A DNA stretch of 64,000 nucleotides, from positions 106,364 through 170,363 of the forward strand of contig JAMPFT010000005.1 in assembly GCA_023664305.1 (NCBI GenBank), given 5' to 3'. This DNA is from a bacterium (GTDB taxonomy: Bacteria > Bacillota > Clostridia > Lachnospirales > Lachnospiraceae). The position numbers and the translations under genes were made by a program. The stretch's first letter is position 1. Every line of letters begins with the position of its first letter. This document shows positions 7,360 through 15,069 of the stretch, piece after piece. The notes beneath the pieces were generated by a model. The model had not been told where the DNA came from. It made no database searches and worked only from the letters and a program-made list of their open reading frames with translations.

Positions 7360-8452
7360 GGAAAAAATCAGAAAATGCAGACTGATTTTCGGTTTTCAGC
7401 GGGAGAAGGCATGGCTGGAGGAGATGGCGCTTCAGGGATGGTTTCTGGAAAATATATCCCTTGGAATAATCTATACCTTTACGAAGGGGGAACCGAAAAG
7501 AATACTGTATGACATTGACATGTTTGTCCCCTCGAAAAAGCCGACGCTGGAGGAAATCAGGCATAAGGAAATGTTTCTGGAAATGGCGCAGGAGCTGGGC
7601 TGGCAGGAGGTAACGCATTCGGAGGACATGACTTATTATTTTGCCAAAAAGTATGAGGAGGGCGGGATTAACGAGCTGCATAACGATCCGGAGTCCAGGA
7701 GGGTTCGGGCGTCAAAATTCCGCGACTTCTCGCTGGGCAAGGCCAGACAGATGGTGTTCTGGTCTGCGGTGGTTGCGGGAACGACCCTTGCGGTCGAAGC
7801 GATGGGGCTGATAAAAGGGATAGATCTGCAGCTGAAATGGTTCCAGTGGTTTGCGCTGATCTATGTTCTCCTCACAAATTCCGAGGCGCTGTATCTTTGG
7901 CGGCATGGCGTCCGCGCGGAGAAGGAGCTGTCTTTGAGCAGGCAGGAATGGGAGGAGGCGACGGATCCCGCCTCCCGGAAGACAGTCCGGAAGCTGATTT
8001 TGACCAACAAGGGACTAAACAGATTTCTTCGGGAGCAGGAGAGGCAGGGATGGCTTTTGACATCCGTGACACCCACAAAATACTTTTTTGAAAAGAGTCA
8101 GGGCGCAAGCCAGATTTATACCATGGACTGTAAAAGACTGACCAACCGGCGCAGGAAAGCGGAGAAACAGGAGAAATTCGGGGACGGTAAGGACTGGATC
8201 GGTATCAACAACGATTGGGAGATACAAAGCGTTCGGGACGCCGAGGCGAAAGGATGGTCCTTTGTCTGCGCGTTGGAGAACCGGGCGGTGATCTACCGCG
8301 GGGAACCGGACAAGGTACAGCCCTTGAATGACGCCAAATATGACAACAGTCTCAGATGGATATCCCTGATCGGGGAGTACGGATTTTATATGCTCTGCTG
8401 CGGCGCTTTGGGAGCCGTGATCGGATTTATCGCCGGCCTATACAAATTTTAG
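7352..8452 (+). CDS. DUF2812 domain-containing membrane protein
   Basis: A 366-residue protein when started at ATG 7352, which overlaps the padR stop and so is translationally coupled; the GTG at 7334 would add six residues. The N-terminal region has the DUF2812 signature around EKAWLEEMALQGWFLENIS, followed by a related second half (WLLTSVTPTKYFFEKS). Hydrophobic segments lie near residues 128-148 and 160-180, and at the C-terminus (about 342-364). DUF2812 proteins of Firmicutes are commonly encoded next to PadR regulators and are thought to act as membrane accessories or anti-repressors; the role here is inferred from context only. Confidence 0.82.
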   Translation: MSKEKIRKCRLIFGFQREKAWLEEMALQGWFLENISLGIIYTFTKGEPKRILYDIDMFVPSKKPTLEEIRHKEMFLEMAQELGWQEVTHSEDMTYYFAKKYEEGGINELHNDPESRRVRASKFRDFSLGKARQMVFWSAVVAGTTLAVEAMGLIKGIDLQLKWFQWFALIYVLLTNSEALYLWRHGVRAEKELSLSRQEWEEATDPASRKTVRKLILTNKGLNRFLREQERQGWLLTSVTPTKYFFEKSQGASQIYTMDCKRLTNRRRKAEKQEKFGDGKDWIGINNDWEIQSVRDAEAKGWSFVCALENRAVIYRGEPDKVQPLNDAKYDNSLRWISLIGEYGFYMLCCGALGAVIGFIAGLYKF

Positions 8453-8490
8453 GGAATGAAAGGCAGAGAATGACGGGAAGGAAAGCGGTC

Positions 8491-8599
8491 GGCGAGAAAT
8501 CTGCGGACAGCGGAAAGAAGAGAAATCGGCAAGAAACCTGCAGACAGTGGAAAGAAGAGAAATCAGCGAAAAATCTGCGGGCGGCAGAAAAAGAAAGGA
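8491..8599 (+). repeat. Three imperfect 37-bp tandem repeats
   Basis: Units at 8491-8527, 8528-8564 and 8565-8599 share the pattern GAAATCTGCGGACAG plus GGAAAGAAGAGAAATC with a few substitutions each. The array fills the gap between the DUF2812 gene and the ABC ATPase start and would lie in the mRNA just before the ATPase ribosome site. All three units are purine-rich. Confidence 0.75.
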
Positions 8600-8609
8600 A
8601 ACAAACGCC

Positions 8610-9524
8610 ATGAAACTGGAAGTGAAAAATATTCGGAAGAGCTTTGGAGAAAAGGAGGTGCTCCACGGAGTCAGTTTTTCCGTGGAAAGCGGAAAAGCGC
8701 TGGGACTTTTGGGACGAAACGGCGCGGGCAAGACGACGACGATCCGCATCCTGATGGACGTGTTCCATGCAAACAGCGGCGAAATCCTCATGGACGGGAA
8801 AAAATTTGTTCCCGCCAGGTTTCAGATCGGCTATCTGCCGGAGGAGAGAGGGCTGTATCCTAAGCGGACGGTGCTGGATCAGATGGTTTATCTGGGCAGC
8901 CTGCGGGGGATGCGGGGAAAGGAAGCCCGGGAGAGCGCCGAGAGATGGCTGAAGCGGCTGGAGGTGGCGGAGTACAGGGATAAAAAGCTGGAGACTCTTT
9001 CCAAGGGAAATCAGCAGAAGGTGCAGCTGGCGGCGACGTTGGTGGCCAACCCGGATATTGTGATCCTGGATGAGCCGTTCAGCGGTCTGGATCCGGTAAA
9101 CTCACAGATCTTAAAGGACGTGGTGGGAGAACTGATCGCGGAGGGCAGGATCGTAATCTTTTCCAGCCATCAGATGAGCTATGTGGAGGAGTTCTGCGAT
9201 AACATTGCCATCATCGACCGGGGCGAGGTGGTGCTGGACGGAAGGCTGAAGGAGATCAAAAAGGAATACGGCCGCAACAGGCTGGTGCTGTCGGCGGCTG
9301 ATATCGGTCAGGAAGCGCTGGAACAAAAGATGGCGCAGGAGTTGGCCGGTATCGCCGCGGTCAGCGGCAGAAAGAAGGAGTTTCTGATCCTGGAGCTGGC
9401 GGAAGGCCATGACAAAAAGGAACTGCTGGAATATCTGGCAGACTCGAATCTGGACGTAGAGAGGTTCGGCAGCTATGAGCCTTCCCTGAACGATATCTTT
9501 GTGGCGAGAGTCGGCGAAGAGTGA
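8610..9524 (+). CDS. ABC exporter ATP-binding protein (DUF4162 type)
   Basis: A 304-residue ATPase with Walker A (GRNGAGKTT), Q-loop region, the signature LSKGNQQK, Walker B (VILDEP), D-loop SGLD and switch His in SSHQM. The last 80 residues form the DUF4162 regulatory tail seen in NatA/YhaQ-like ATPases. The ATG at 8610 follows AAAGAAAGG; upstream in-frame codons come from the tandem repeat and are unlikely to be translated. The partner permease follows 86 bp downstream. Together they should export sodium ions, a drug or a peptide; substrate not identifiable. Confidence 0.92.
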   Translation: MKLEVKNIRKSFGEKEVLHGVSFSVESGKALGLLGRNGAGKTTTIRILMDVFHANSGEILMDGKKFVPARFQIGYLPEERGLYPKRTVLDQMVYLGSLRGMRGKEARESAERWLKRLEVAEYRDKKLETLSKGNQQKVQLAATLVANPDIVILDEPFSGLDPVNSQILKDVVGELIAEGRIVIFSSHQMSYVEEFCDNIAIIDRGEVVLDGRLKEIKKEYGRNRLVLSAADIGQEALEQKMAQELAGIAAVSGRKKEFLILELAEGHDKKELLEYLADSNLDVERFGSYEPSLNDIFVARVGEE

Positions 9525-9528
9525 AAAT

Positions 9529-9560
9529 TTGATTGGTATGCGCGCGGAGCGCGCAAAGGG
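9529..9560 (+). repeat. Short intergenic palindrome shared with 38986-39009
   Basis: TTGATTGGTATG is followed by GCGCGC (9540-9545), GGA and GCGCGC (9549-9554), then AAAGGG. The sequence before flgL at 38986-39009 repeats TTGATTGGTATG and GCGCAAAGGGG but lacks the first palindrome arm. Confidence 0.55.
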
Positions 9561-9610
9561 ATATGGGAATGAAAGAATTTTGCCCGCAGAACGGGGCTGG
9601 AGGTAACGGA

Positions 9611-10858
9611 ATGCGTAAATTCGGGATTGTATTGAAGTATGAGTTAAAGGAATATCTGAAGAGCAAGGGGTTTGTGGCGGTCACGCTGGCGCTCGCGGTT
9701 TTGGGAGCCGTGCTGCTTTTTCTGCCGCGGTTCGTGGATCTGTCGGGCTTTACCGGGGTGAAGATCGTGGGGAATCAGGCTTCGGAGGAAGACGGGGAGG
9801 AAGAGGAGCTGCAAAGCTTCGCTTATCTTGACCTGACGGAGTCCGCCATGCTGGAGGAGCTTTTGCAGCGGATTCCCGGCGCAAAATGGTTGAAAACGGA
9901 TGACCGGGAACAGCTGGAAAAGGCAGTCAGGGCGGGCTATGACGGCGGCTTTGTGATAACGGGCCCCACGGAATACGAATACATTGTGTTTAACAAATCC
10001 ATGACGGATCATAGCACGGTGTTGTTTGACGAGGTCCTGCGGCAGCTGTACCGCATCGATTATTGCGCGGAAAACGGACTTGCCCTGGATGAAATTACAC
10101 AGATGTACAATGTGCCGATCACGGTGAACGAGCGGATTTTGAATAAGGACACGGGAAGCAACTACTGGTATTGCTATGTGCTGGTAATCGCGGTATTCAT
10201 GCTGATTACGCTTTACGGTCAGATGATCGCCGTTGCCGTCACCAACGAAAAAAGCAACCGCGCCATTGAGGTTCTGGTTACCAGCACTACTCCTAACAGC
10301 CTGCTGTTCGGCAAGGTGCTCGCGGGAGCCGTCAGCAGTCTGGCGCAGGTAGGGCTGATCCTGGGGGCTGTCCTGATCTCCTATCAGGTGAACAGGCAGC
10401 AGTGGGGCGGTATGCTGGATATGTTCCTTCATATCCCGGCAGAGGTGCTTGTGGCGTTCGCCTTTTTCGGATTGGGCGGCTATTTGTTTTACGCCTTTCT
10501 CTACGGCGCATTGGGAGCGCTGGTCAGCAAGACCGAGGATATCAGTAAGACGGTCAGCGGCCTGATGGTCATCATCATGATTGTGTATTTCTTCTCCCTG
10601 TTACAGCTGACCAATGTGGACGGCCCGATTATCAAGGTATTGTCCTTCCTGCCTGTCAGCTCCTACAGCACCATGTTTGCCCGAATCGCCATGGGGACGG
10701 TGGCGCCCTGGGAGCCGGTGGTGTCCTTCCTGATTCTGGCGGCCTCCATCGTCGGAGCCGGTATGCTGGGGGCGAAAATTTACCGGATGGGCACCCTGCG
10801 CTATGGGAATCCCATCAAGCTGACTGCGGCCCTGAAGGATTTGAAGAAGAGCGAATAA
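9611..10858 (+). CDS. ABC-2 type exporter permease (NatB/YhaP-like)
   Basis: A 415-residue membrane protein: one N-terminal membrane segment (about 20-40), a large extracytoplasmic domain (about 45-185) and five to six C-terminal segments from about residue 195. The conserved cytoplasmic stretch NEKSNRAIEVLVTSTTP is diagnostic of the ABC-2 NatB/YhaP group. The ATG at 9611 follows GGAGGTAACGG; earlier in-frame starts fall in the palindromic gap. It pairs with the ATPase at 8610-9524. Last obvious member of the padR operon. Confidence 0.9.
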   Translation: MRKFGIVLKYELKEYLKSKGFVAVTLALAVLGAVLLFLPRFVDLSGFTGVKIVGNQASEEDGEEEELQSFAYLDLTESAMLEELLQRIPGAKWLKTDDREQLEKAVRAGYDGGFVITGPTEYEYIVFNKSMTDHSTVLFDEVLRQLYRIDYCAENGLALDEITQMYNVPITVNERILNKDTGSNYWYCYVLVIAVFMLITLYGQMIAVAVTNEKSNRAIEVLVTSTTPNSLLFGKVLAGAVSSLAQVGLILGAVLISYQVNRQQWGGMLDMFLHIPAEVLVAFAFFGLGGYLFYAFLYGALGALVSKTEDISKTVSGLMVIIMIVYFFSLLQLTNVDGPIIKVLSFLPVSSYSTMFARIAMGTVAPWEPVVSFLILAASIVGAGMLGAKIYRMGTLRYGNPIKLTAALKDLKKSE

Positions 10859-10975
10859 GGTTATGCTGGAAATATCTTCCCTTTTGTTATAGAATGTTTT
10901 ATGACAGGAGATTTGATGCCGGGAGTCCGCCGCCTGGCGGCGCGGCAGAAACAGTGCATGGAAGGGAGAAGGAAT

Positions 10976-11227
10976 ATGTTGGAATTTAAGTATGACACAC
11001 AGCTTTTGATCGAAGGGCAGGATCTGGACGAGGACGAGATCAGCGACTATTTTACGGAGCATTTTCAGGGCGACTGCCTTTTGGCGGTGGGCGACGACGA
11101 GCTGATTAAGATTCATTTTCACACCAACGAACCCTGGAAGGTGCTGGAGTACTGCGCGACCCTGGGCGAAATCTATGATATCGTGGTGGAAGACATGGAC
11201 AGGCAGGCGCGGGGACTGCACGGCTGA
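10976..11227 (+). CDS. Stand-alone DAK/FakA C-terminal-like domain protein
   Basis: An 83-residue protein. The segments ISDYFTEHFQGDCLLAVGDD and KIHFHTNEPWKVLEY, with a following GEIYDIVVEDM, match the C-terminal part of the fatty-acid kinase FakA/YloV (dihydroxyacetone-kinase-like) proteins, where the motif is K-I-H-x-H-T-N-x-P and then I-E-D-M. The kinase DAK2 domain is missing, so this is either a stand-alone relative or a binding domain for a DegV-like partner. The ATG at 10976 follows AGGGAGAAGGA. No partner gene is in the window. Confidence 0.7.
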   Translation: MLEFKYDTQLLIEGQDLDEDEISDYFTEHFQGDCLLAVGDDELIKIHFHTNEPWKVLEYCATLGEIYDIVVEDMDRQARGLHG

Positions 11228-11280
11228 GACACAAAAGGGCCGGTCTTTGCTGTAATCCGAAAAAACAGGAACAGAACACC

Positions 11281-11323
11281 CTCCTTCCGCGTAGGATAAA
11301 GAAAGCGGAAGGAGGGGCTTTTT
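11281..11323 (+). terminator. Terminator-like hairpin containing the ribosome site of the next gene
   Basis: CTCCTTCCGC (11281-11290) pairs perfectly with GCGGAAGGAG (11305-11314), followed by GGGCTTTTT. The 3' arm contains the AAGGAGG ribosome site (11309-11315) for the subtilase ATG at 11324. The hairpin can therefore stop transcription or hide the ribosome site. Confidence 0.7.
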
Positions 11324-13045
11324 ATGCCTGTAAGCTGCAAGGAAAGGATTCTTTCCGAAGATTATTACGATGCGATTACGGATTTTCCGGTGGAGACAAT
11401 GTGGGGGATGAGAGAGGATATGTGTACGGTCAGTATCGACGGCCTGTACAATGTAATTTATTTTAACCGCAGAATGCTGAAGGACGATCAGGATTACTTT
11501 TTTTCCTACAGGAGCGTGCCGAAGCTTTTCGGGCTGATGCAGGAGGGCGGCGGGATCGGGGGGTTTGATCCCAACAGTCTGATTGCCAGCGGAATCACCC
11601 AGGTGCAGCGGGAACCCTTAAGCCTTACCGGAAAGGGAGTGGTAATCTGCTTTATCGATACGGGCATCGATTACACCAGCCCTGTCTTCCAAAACCCGGA
11701 CGGAACCAGCCGCATTCTGGCCATCTGGGATCAGACCGACCAGACGGGTAATCCGCCGGAGGGCTTTTTATACGGGACGGAATATACCGGGGCGCAGATC
11801 AACGAGGCTCTGCGGTCGGAGGATCCTTATTCCGTTGTGCCCAGCAGGGATGAAATCGGGCACGGCAGTTCTCTGGCGTCCGCGGCGGCGGGTAGCAGGC
11901 TCGGCGGCGGCTACGGCTTTCAGGGCGCGGCTCCCGATGCGGAAATCGTGGTGGTAAAGCTGAAAGAGTGCAAGGAATATCTCAGACAGTTTTTCATGGT
12001 GCCCCGGGAAGTCCCCGCTTATCAGGAAAACGATATCATGATGGCGGTGCAGTACGCGGATACCTTCGCGGAGCCTTTGAGCAGACCGGTAGTAATCTGC
12101 CTGGGGATGGGCACCAATTACGGCGATCACACCGGAAGCGCGCCGTTGGGAAGATATTTAAACGCCATTGCGGTGAAACGCAGCAGAGCCGTGGTGGTGG
12201 CGGGAGGAAACGAAGGAAATGCGGCTCATCATTACTACGGCCACCTGAACAATCTGGGCGGGAGCGGCGAAAACATAGACGCGGTAGAGGTTCGGGTAGA
12301 GAGAGGGGCGGAGGGCTTCTTTCTGGAGCTTTGGGGCAGTCTGCCGGATGTCTTTACGGTGTCTGTCCGAACGCCGGGAGGAGAAACCATCCCCACGGTG
12401 AGACTCGGGCTGGAAGACGCCATCACCTACAGCTTTATCTATGAAAGGACCCGGGTGTCTTTAGCGGGCTTCATCGTGGAGCCGGCCTCCGGGGAGGAAC
12501 TGATCGTACTGCGGGTACAGGATCCCACGCCGGGAATCTGGACCTTCCGGGTGGAGGCCGCCGGGGAGATTCACAACGGCGAGTTTAACATCTGGCTTCC
12601 CATCAGCCAGTTTTTATCGGCGCCGGTGTATTTTCTGGAATCCTCCCCCTATATTACCCTGACGGAGCCGGCCATGGCTTCCAGCGTGATCGGCGTCTCG
12701 ACTTACGATGCGGCGAACAACAGCTTTTACACCACCTCCGGGAGAGGATATTCCAGGTGCGGAACCGTCCGCCCGGACTTTGCGGCTCCCGGCGTCAACG
12801 TATCCACCATAAACGGCAGGGAATCCGAGAGCTCCCTGGCGGCGGCGATCACGGCGGGGGCTGTTGCCCAGTTCATGCAGTGGGCGGTGGTGGAGCGCAA
12901 CAATGCTGTGGTGGAGAGCCGGGAGATCAAAAACTATTTTATCCGAGGCGCATCCAGAAGCTTCGACATGACGTATCCCAACAGGGAGTGGGGCTACGGG
13001 CGGCTGAACATGGTGGGGACGTTTGATGCGCTGATTGGGGTGTAG
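11324..13045 (+). CDS. S8 family peptidase (Csp-like subtilase)
   Basis: A 573-residue subtilisin-fold protease without a signal peptide. Catalytic triad candidates: Asp112 (FIDTGID), His180 (IGHGSSLA) and Ser504 in ESSLAAA, where most subtilases have GTSMAAP; the serine is kept but the flanking Gly, Thr and Pro are changed. A jelly-roll-like insertion occupies about 310-440, as in the Csp proteases of Clostridia that activate spore-cortex hydrolase SleC. An N-terminal prodomain of about 95 residues precedes the catalytic region. Several such Csp-like subtilases are common in Lachnospiraceae; the germination role is inference. Translation start is fixed by AAGGAGG eight bases upstream. Confidence 0.85.
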   Translation: MPVSCKERILSEDYYDAITDFPVETMWGMREDMCTVSIDGLYNVIYFNRRMLKDDQDYFFSYRSVPKLFGLMQEGGGIGGFDPNSLIASGITQVQREPLSLTGKGVVICFIDTGIDYTSPVFQNPDGTSRILAIWDQTDQTGNPPEGFLYGTEYTGAQINEALRSEDPYSVVPSRDEIGHGSSLASAAAGSRLGGGYGFQGAAPDAEIVVVKLKECKEYLRQFFMVPREVPAYQENDIMMAVQYADTFAEPLSRPVVICLGMGTNYGDHTGSAPLGRYLNAIAVKRSRAVVVAGGNEGNAAHHYYGHLNNLGGSGENIDAVEVRVERGAEGFFLELWGSLPDVFTVSVRTPGGETIPTVRLGLEDAITYSFIYERTRVSLAGFIVEPASGEELIVLRVQDPTPGIWTFRVEAAGEIHNGEFNIWLPISQFLSAPVYFLESSPYITLTEPAMASSVIGVSTYDAANNSFYTTSGRGYSRCGTVRPDFAAPGVNVSTINGRESESSLAAAITAGAVAQFMQWAVVERNNAVVESREIKNYFIRGASRSFDMTYPNREWGYGRLNMVGTFDALIGV

Positions 13046-13070
13046 TTGATTTTCGGATTGGCGGCTGAGT

Positions 13071-13123
13071 TTTGCACAGAGTAAATAATTTCGAAAAGGA
13101 TGTCCGTAGGAAAGAAACAGGAG
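13071..13123 (+). repeat. Short shared segment, TTTGCAC...GTAAATAATTTCG
   Basis: This stretch aligns with 44803-44857: TTTGCAC, two or three variable bases, then GTAAATAATTTCG, and further down AAAGAA...CAGGAGG. At 44.8 kb the same segment directly follows an interspersed palindromic element, so it may be a piece of that family or a shared promoter/leader. Confidence 0.45.
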
Positions 13124-13133
13124 GGAAACCGGG

Positions 13134-13170
13134 AAAGGGAGCGGCCAAAGGAAACGGCAGGCTCCCTTTT
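13134..13170 (+). terminator. Rho-independent terminator after the subtilase
   Basis: AAAGGGAGC (13134-13142) pairs with GCTCCCTTT (13161-13169), with extra pairing inside, and ends in TTTT. Confidence 0.6.
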
Positions 13171-13212
13171 GAAATATAAAAATACCGCAATCAACTTATG
13201 CAAAATCTCCAT

Positions 13213-13240
13213 TTTTGGAAAGGTAACAGTGTGCTATACT
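13213..13240 (+). promoter_or_regulatory. Possible promoter of the YesM/YesN operon
   Basis: TATACT at 13235-13240 lies 16 bp after TTTTGG (13213-13218). Good -10, weak -35, as often seen with regulated promoters. Confidence 0.4.
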
Positions 13241-13296
13241 AAGAGTAGGCATAAACAGGCGTTTTGTTGTTTTTCGGTGTGGACGGATACGAATTT

Positions 13297-15030
13297 ATGA
13301 AGAATACAAAATCGTTTTTTAAAATGAGCATCCGCAGGCAGATGAAACTGATTTTTATTGCTGTCCTCGCGTTATTTGTGTTGTTATGCGGGCTGATCAG
13401 CAGGCGGATCCAACAACTGGTATATCAAAACGAGGATGAGCATATGCAGGTTACTGCCCTGCGTCTGTATAACCAGATCAGTCTGAATCGTGACAAGATA
13501 GAGAATTTCTGTATTAATATCAGCGAGAATGAAGAAGTCCGCGCGTTCATGTCAAGCGATTATCCGCAGATGGCGGGTACGATTGACGGCGCGACGAAAT
13601 GCCTGACCAGGCACATGATTCTGGAACCCATGATCAAGGATATCGCGCTGGTGAATGATAAAATCCACTACTCCAACGTTTATAGCGGGAGCGAGCTGGA
13701 TGAAATCCGGTTAAAGGTGAAAGGGGTTCCCTTCGCATGGCTGGGATTCCGCAGCCGCAGCTTTGTGGCGGAATCCGGGAAAGCGGACATGATGGTGTAT
13801 GCGGGGGATATCATCGTCGGCACGGAGAACCTGGGAACGATTGTCCTTTCGGTAGATCCGACGGATTTTTTCCCGGAAAGCGATGAAGAGACAAACCAGA
13901 TGTATTTTCTTGCGTCGGAGGATAAGATCCTGTTTGTCCCGGATCAGGAGGAACAGGCGGAGGAGGCGTACCGCCTTTGGCTTGAGGCCGGAGAAAGGGA
14001 GTCTCTCCGGACAGGGGATTACGGTATACGAAGCTATTATCTCCGAAATATGGACTGTTATCTGATCAGTGTGTTGGATATTCGAAGCACGGGGGAAGGG
14101 ACGGAACAGATCCGGCTTTTGATATGGGGATGCGTCCTGCAGTCGGCGGTGTTCTGCGCCCTGTTCCTTGTCATGCTGACCAGGGGGATTGTCCGCCCGC
14201 TTCGTCAGTTCCATGAGACGATCCTGCAGATCAGGCAGTCGAACCAGAGGAGTCTGGAATCGGATTTGCATCTGGAAGGATGCGCCGAAATCGTGGAATT
14301 AGGAGACGAATTTACCGGAATGCTGAATGATATCGAGAAGCTGAACCGGAAAATTTTTCAGTCGGCGATGGATCTCTATGAGGTGAAGGTACAGAAACAG
14401 GAGGCGGAGCTGGCTTATATGCGCAGCCAGGTGGATCCGCATTTCCTGTACAATACGTTGGAAGTAATCCGAAAGATGGCGCTGGAGAAGCAGTCGCCGG
14501 AAATTGCTCAGATGGCGGTAGATATGGGCAATATATTCCGGTACAGCGCGAAGGGTGAGGATGAAGTTACTCTGGGCGAGGAGATTGCGATCGTCAAATC
14601 CTATATCCGGCTCCAGCAGATGAGATTTGCCGGAAAGATTGAGGTGTTCTACTTTGTGCCTGAGGAGGTACAGCAGCTGCGCGTGATGAAAATGCTGCTG
14701 CAGCCCATTGTAGAAAATTCCGTTTTCCACGGGCTGGAGCCAAAGAAGCAGAAAGGCAGCCTGTATCTTGGGGCAAGGCTGGAGAAGGAGAATCTTGTGA
14801 TATCGGTGAAGGACGACGGCGTCGGTATCGGGAAAGAAGAACTGGAGCGGCTCCGAAGAGACCTGGAAGCGGAAAGCGCAGATACCAGAGGACATGTGGG
14901 AATACGGAATACGAATGCCAGAATCCGGCTTTATTACGGAGAAGAGTACGGGCTTTCCATAGAGAGTTGTCCGGAGGATGGGACGACGGTCATTTTGAGA
15001 CTTCCGGCGAAAGTGTGCAAAGAAGCATGA
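13297..15030 (+). CDS. YesM-like sensor histidine kinase
   Basis: A 577-residue kinase from ATG 13297. Membrane segments at about 18-34 and 274-294 flank an extracellular sensor domain of some 240 residues (dCache-like in size). A HAMP linker follows, then the His_kinase domain with His382 in the motif QVDPHFLYNTL, and an ATPase domain with Asn474 in QPIVENSVFHG and DDGVGIG. This LytS/YesM class of kinase typically senses the arrival of oligosaccharides, often through a solute-binding protein. The YesN-type regulator follows after 39 bp. The TTG at 13264 is an alternative but lacks a ribosome site. Confidence 0.9.
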   Translation: MKNTKSFFKMSIRRQMKLIFIAVLALFVLLCGLISRRIQQLVYQNEDEHMQVTALRLYNQISLNRDKIENFCINISENEEVRAFMSSDYPQMAGTIDGATKCLTRHMILEPMIKDIALVNDKIHYSNVYSGSELDEIRLKVKGVPFAWLGFRSRSFVAESGKADMMVYAGDIIVGTENLGTIVLSVDPTDFFPESDEETNQMYFLASEDKILFVPDQEEQAEEAYRLWLEAGERESLRTGDYGIRSYYLRNMDCYLISVLDIRSTGEGTEQIRLLIWGCVLQSAVFCALFLVMLTRGIVRPLRQFHETILQIRQSNQRSLESDLHLEGCAEIVELGDEFTGMLNDIEKLNRKIFQSAMDLYEVKVQKQEAELAYMRSQVDPHFLYNTLEVIRKMALEKQSPEIAQMAVDMGNIFRYSAKGEDEVTLGEEIAIVKSYIRLQQMRFAGKIEVFYFVPEEVQQLRVMKMLLQPIVENSVFHGLEPKKQKGSLYLGARLEKENLVISVKDDGVGIGKEELERLRRDLEAESADTRGHVGIRNTNARIRLYYGEEYGLSIESCPEDGTTVILRLPAKVCKEA

Positions 15031-15069
15031 AAAGGTGGGTTCGAATGGCGATTAAGAAAGGGGAATATT

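Noticed and set aside
9533-9610. Upstream start for the ABC-2 permease
   Set aside because: The added residues come from the palindromic gap; ATG 9611 has GGAGG and begins the conserved N-terminus.
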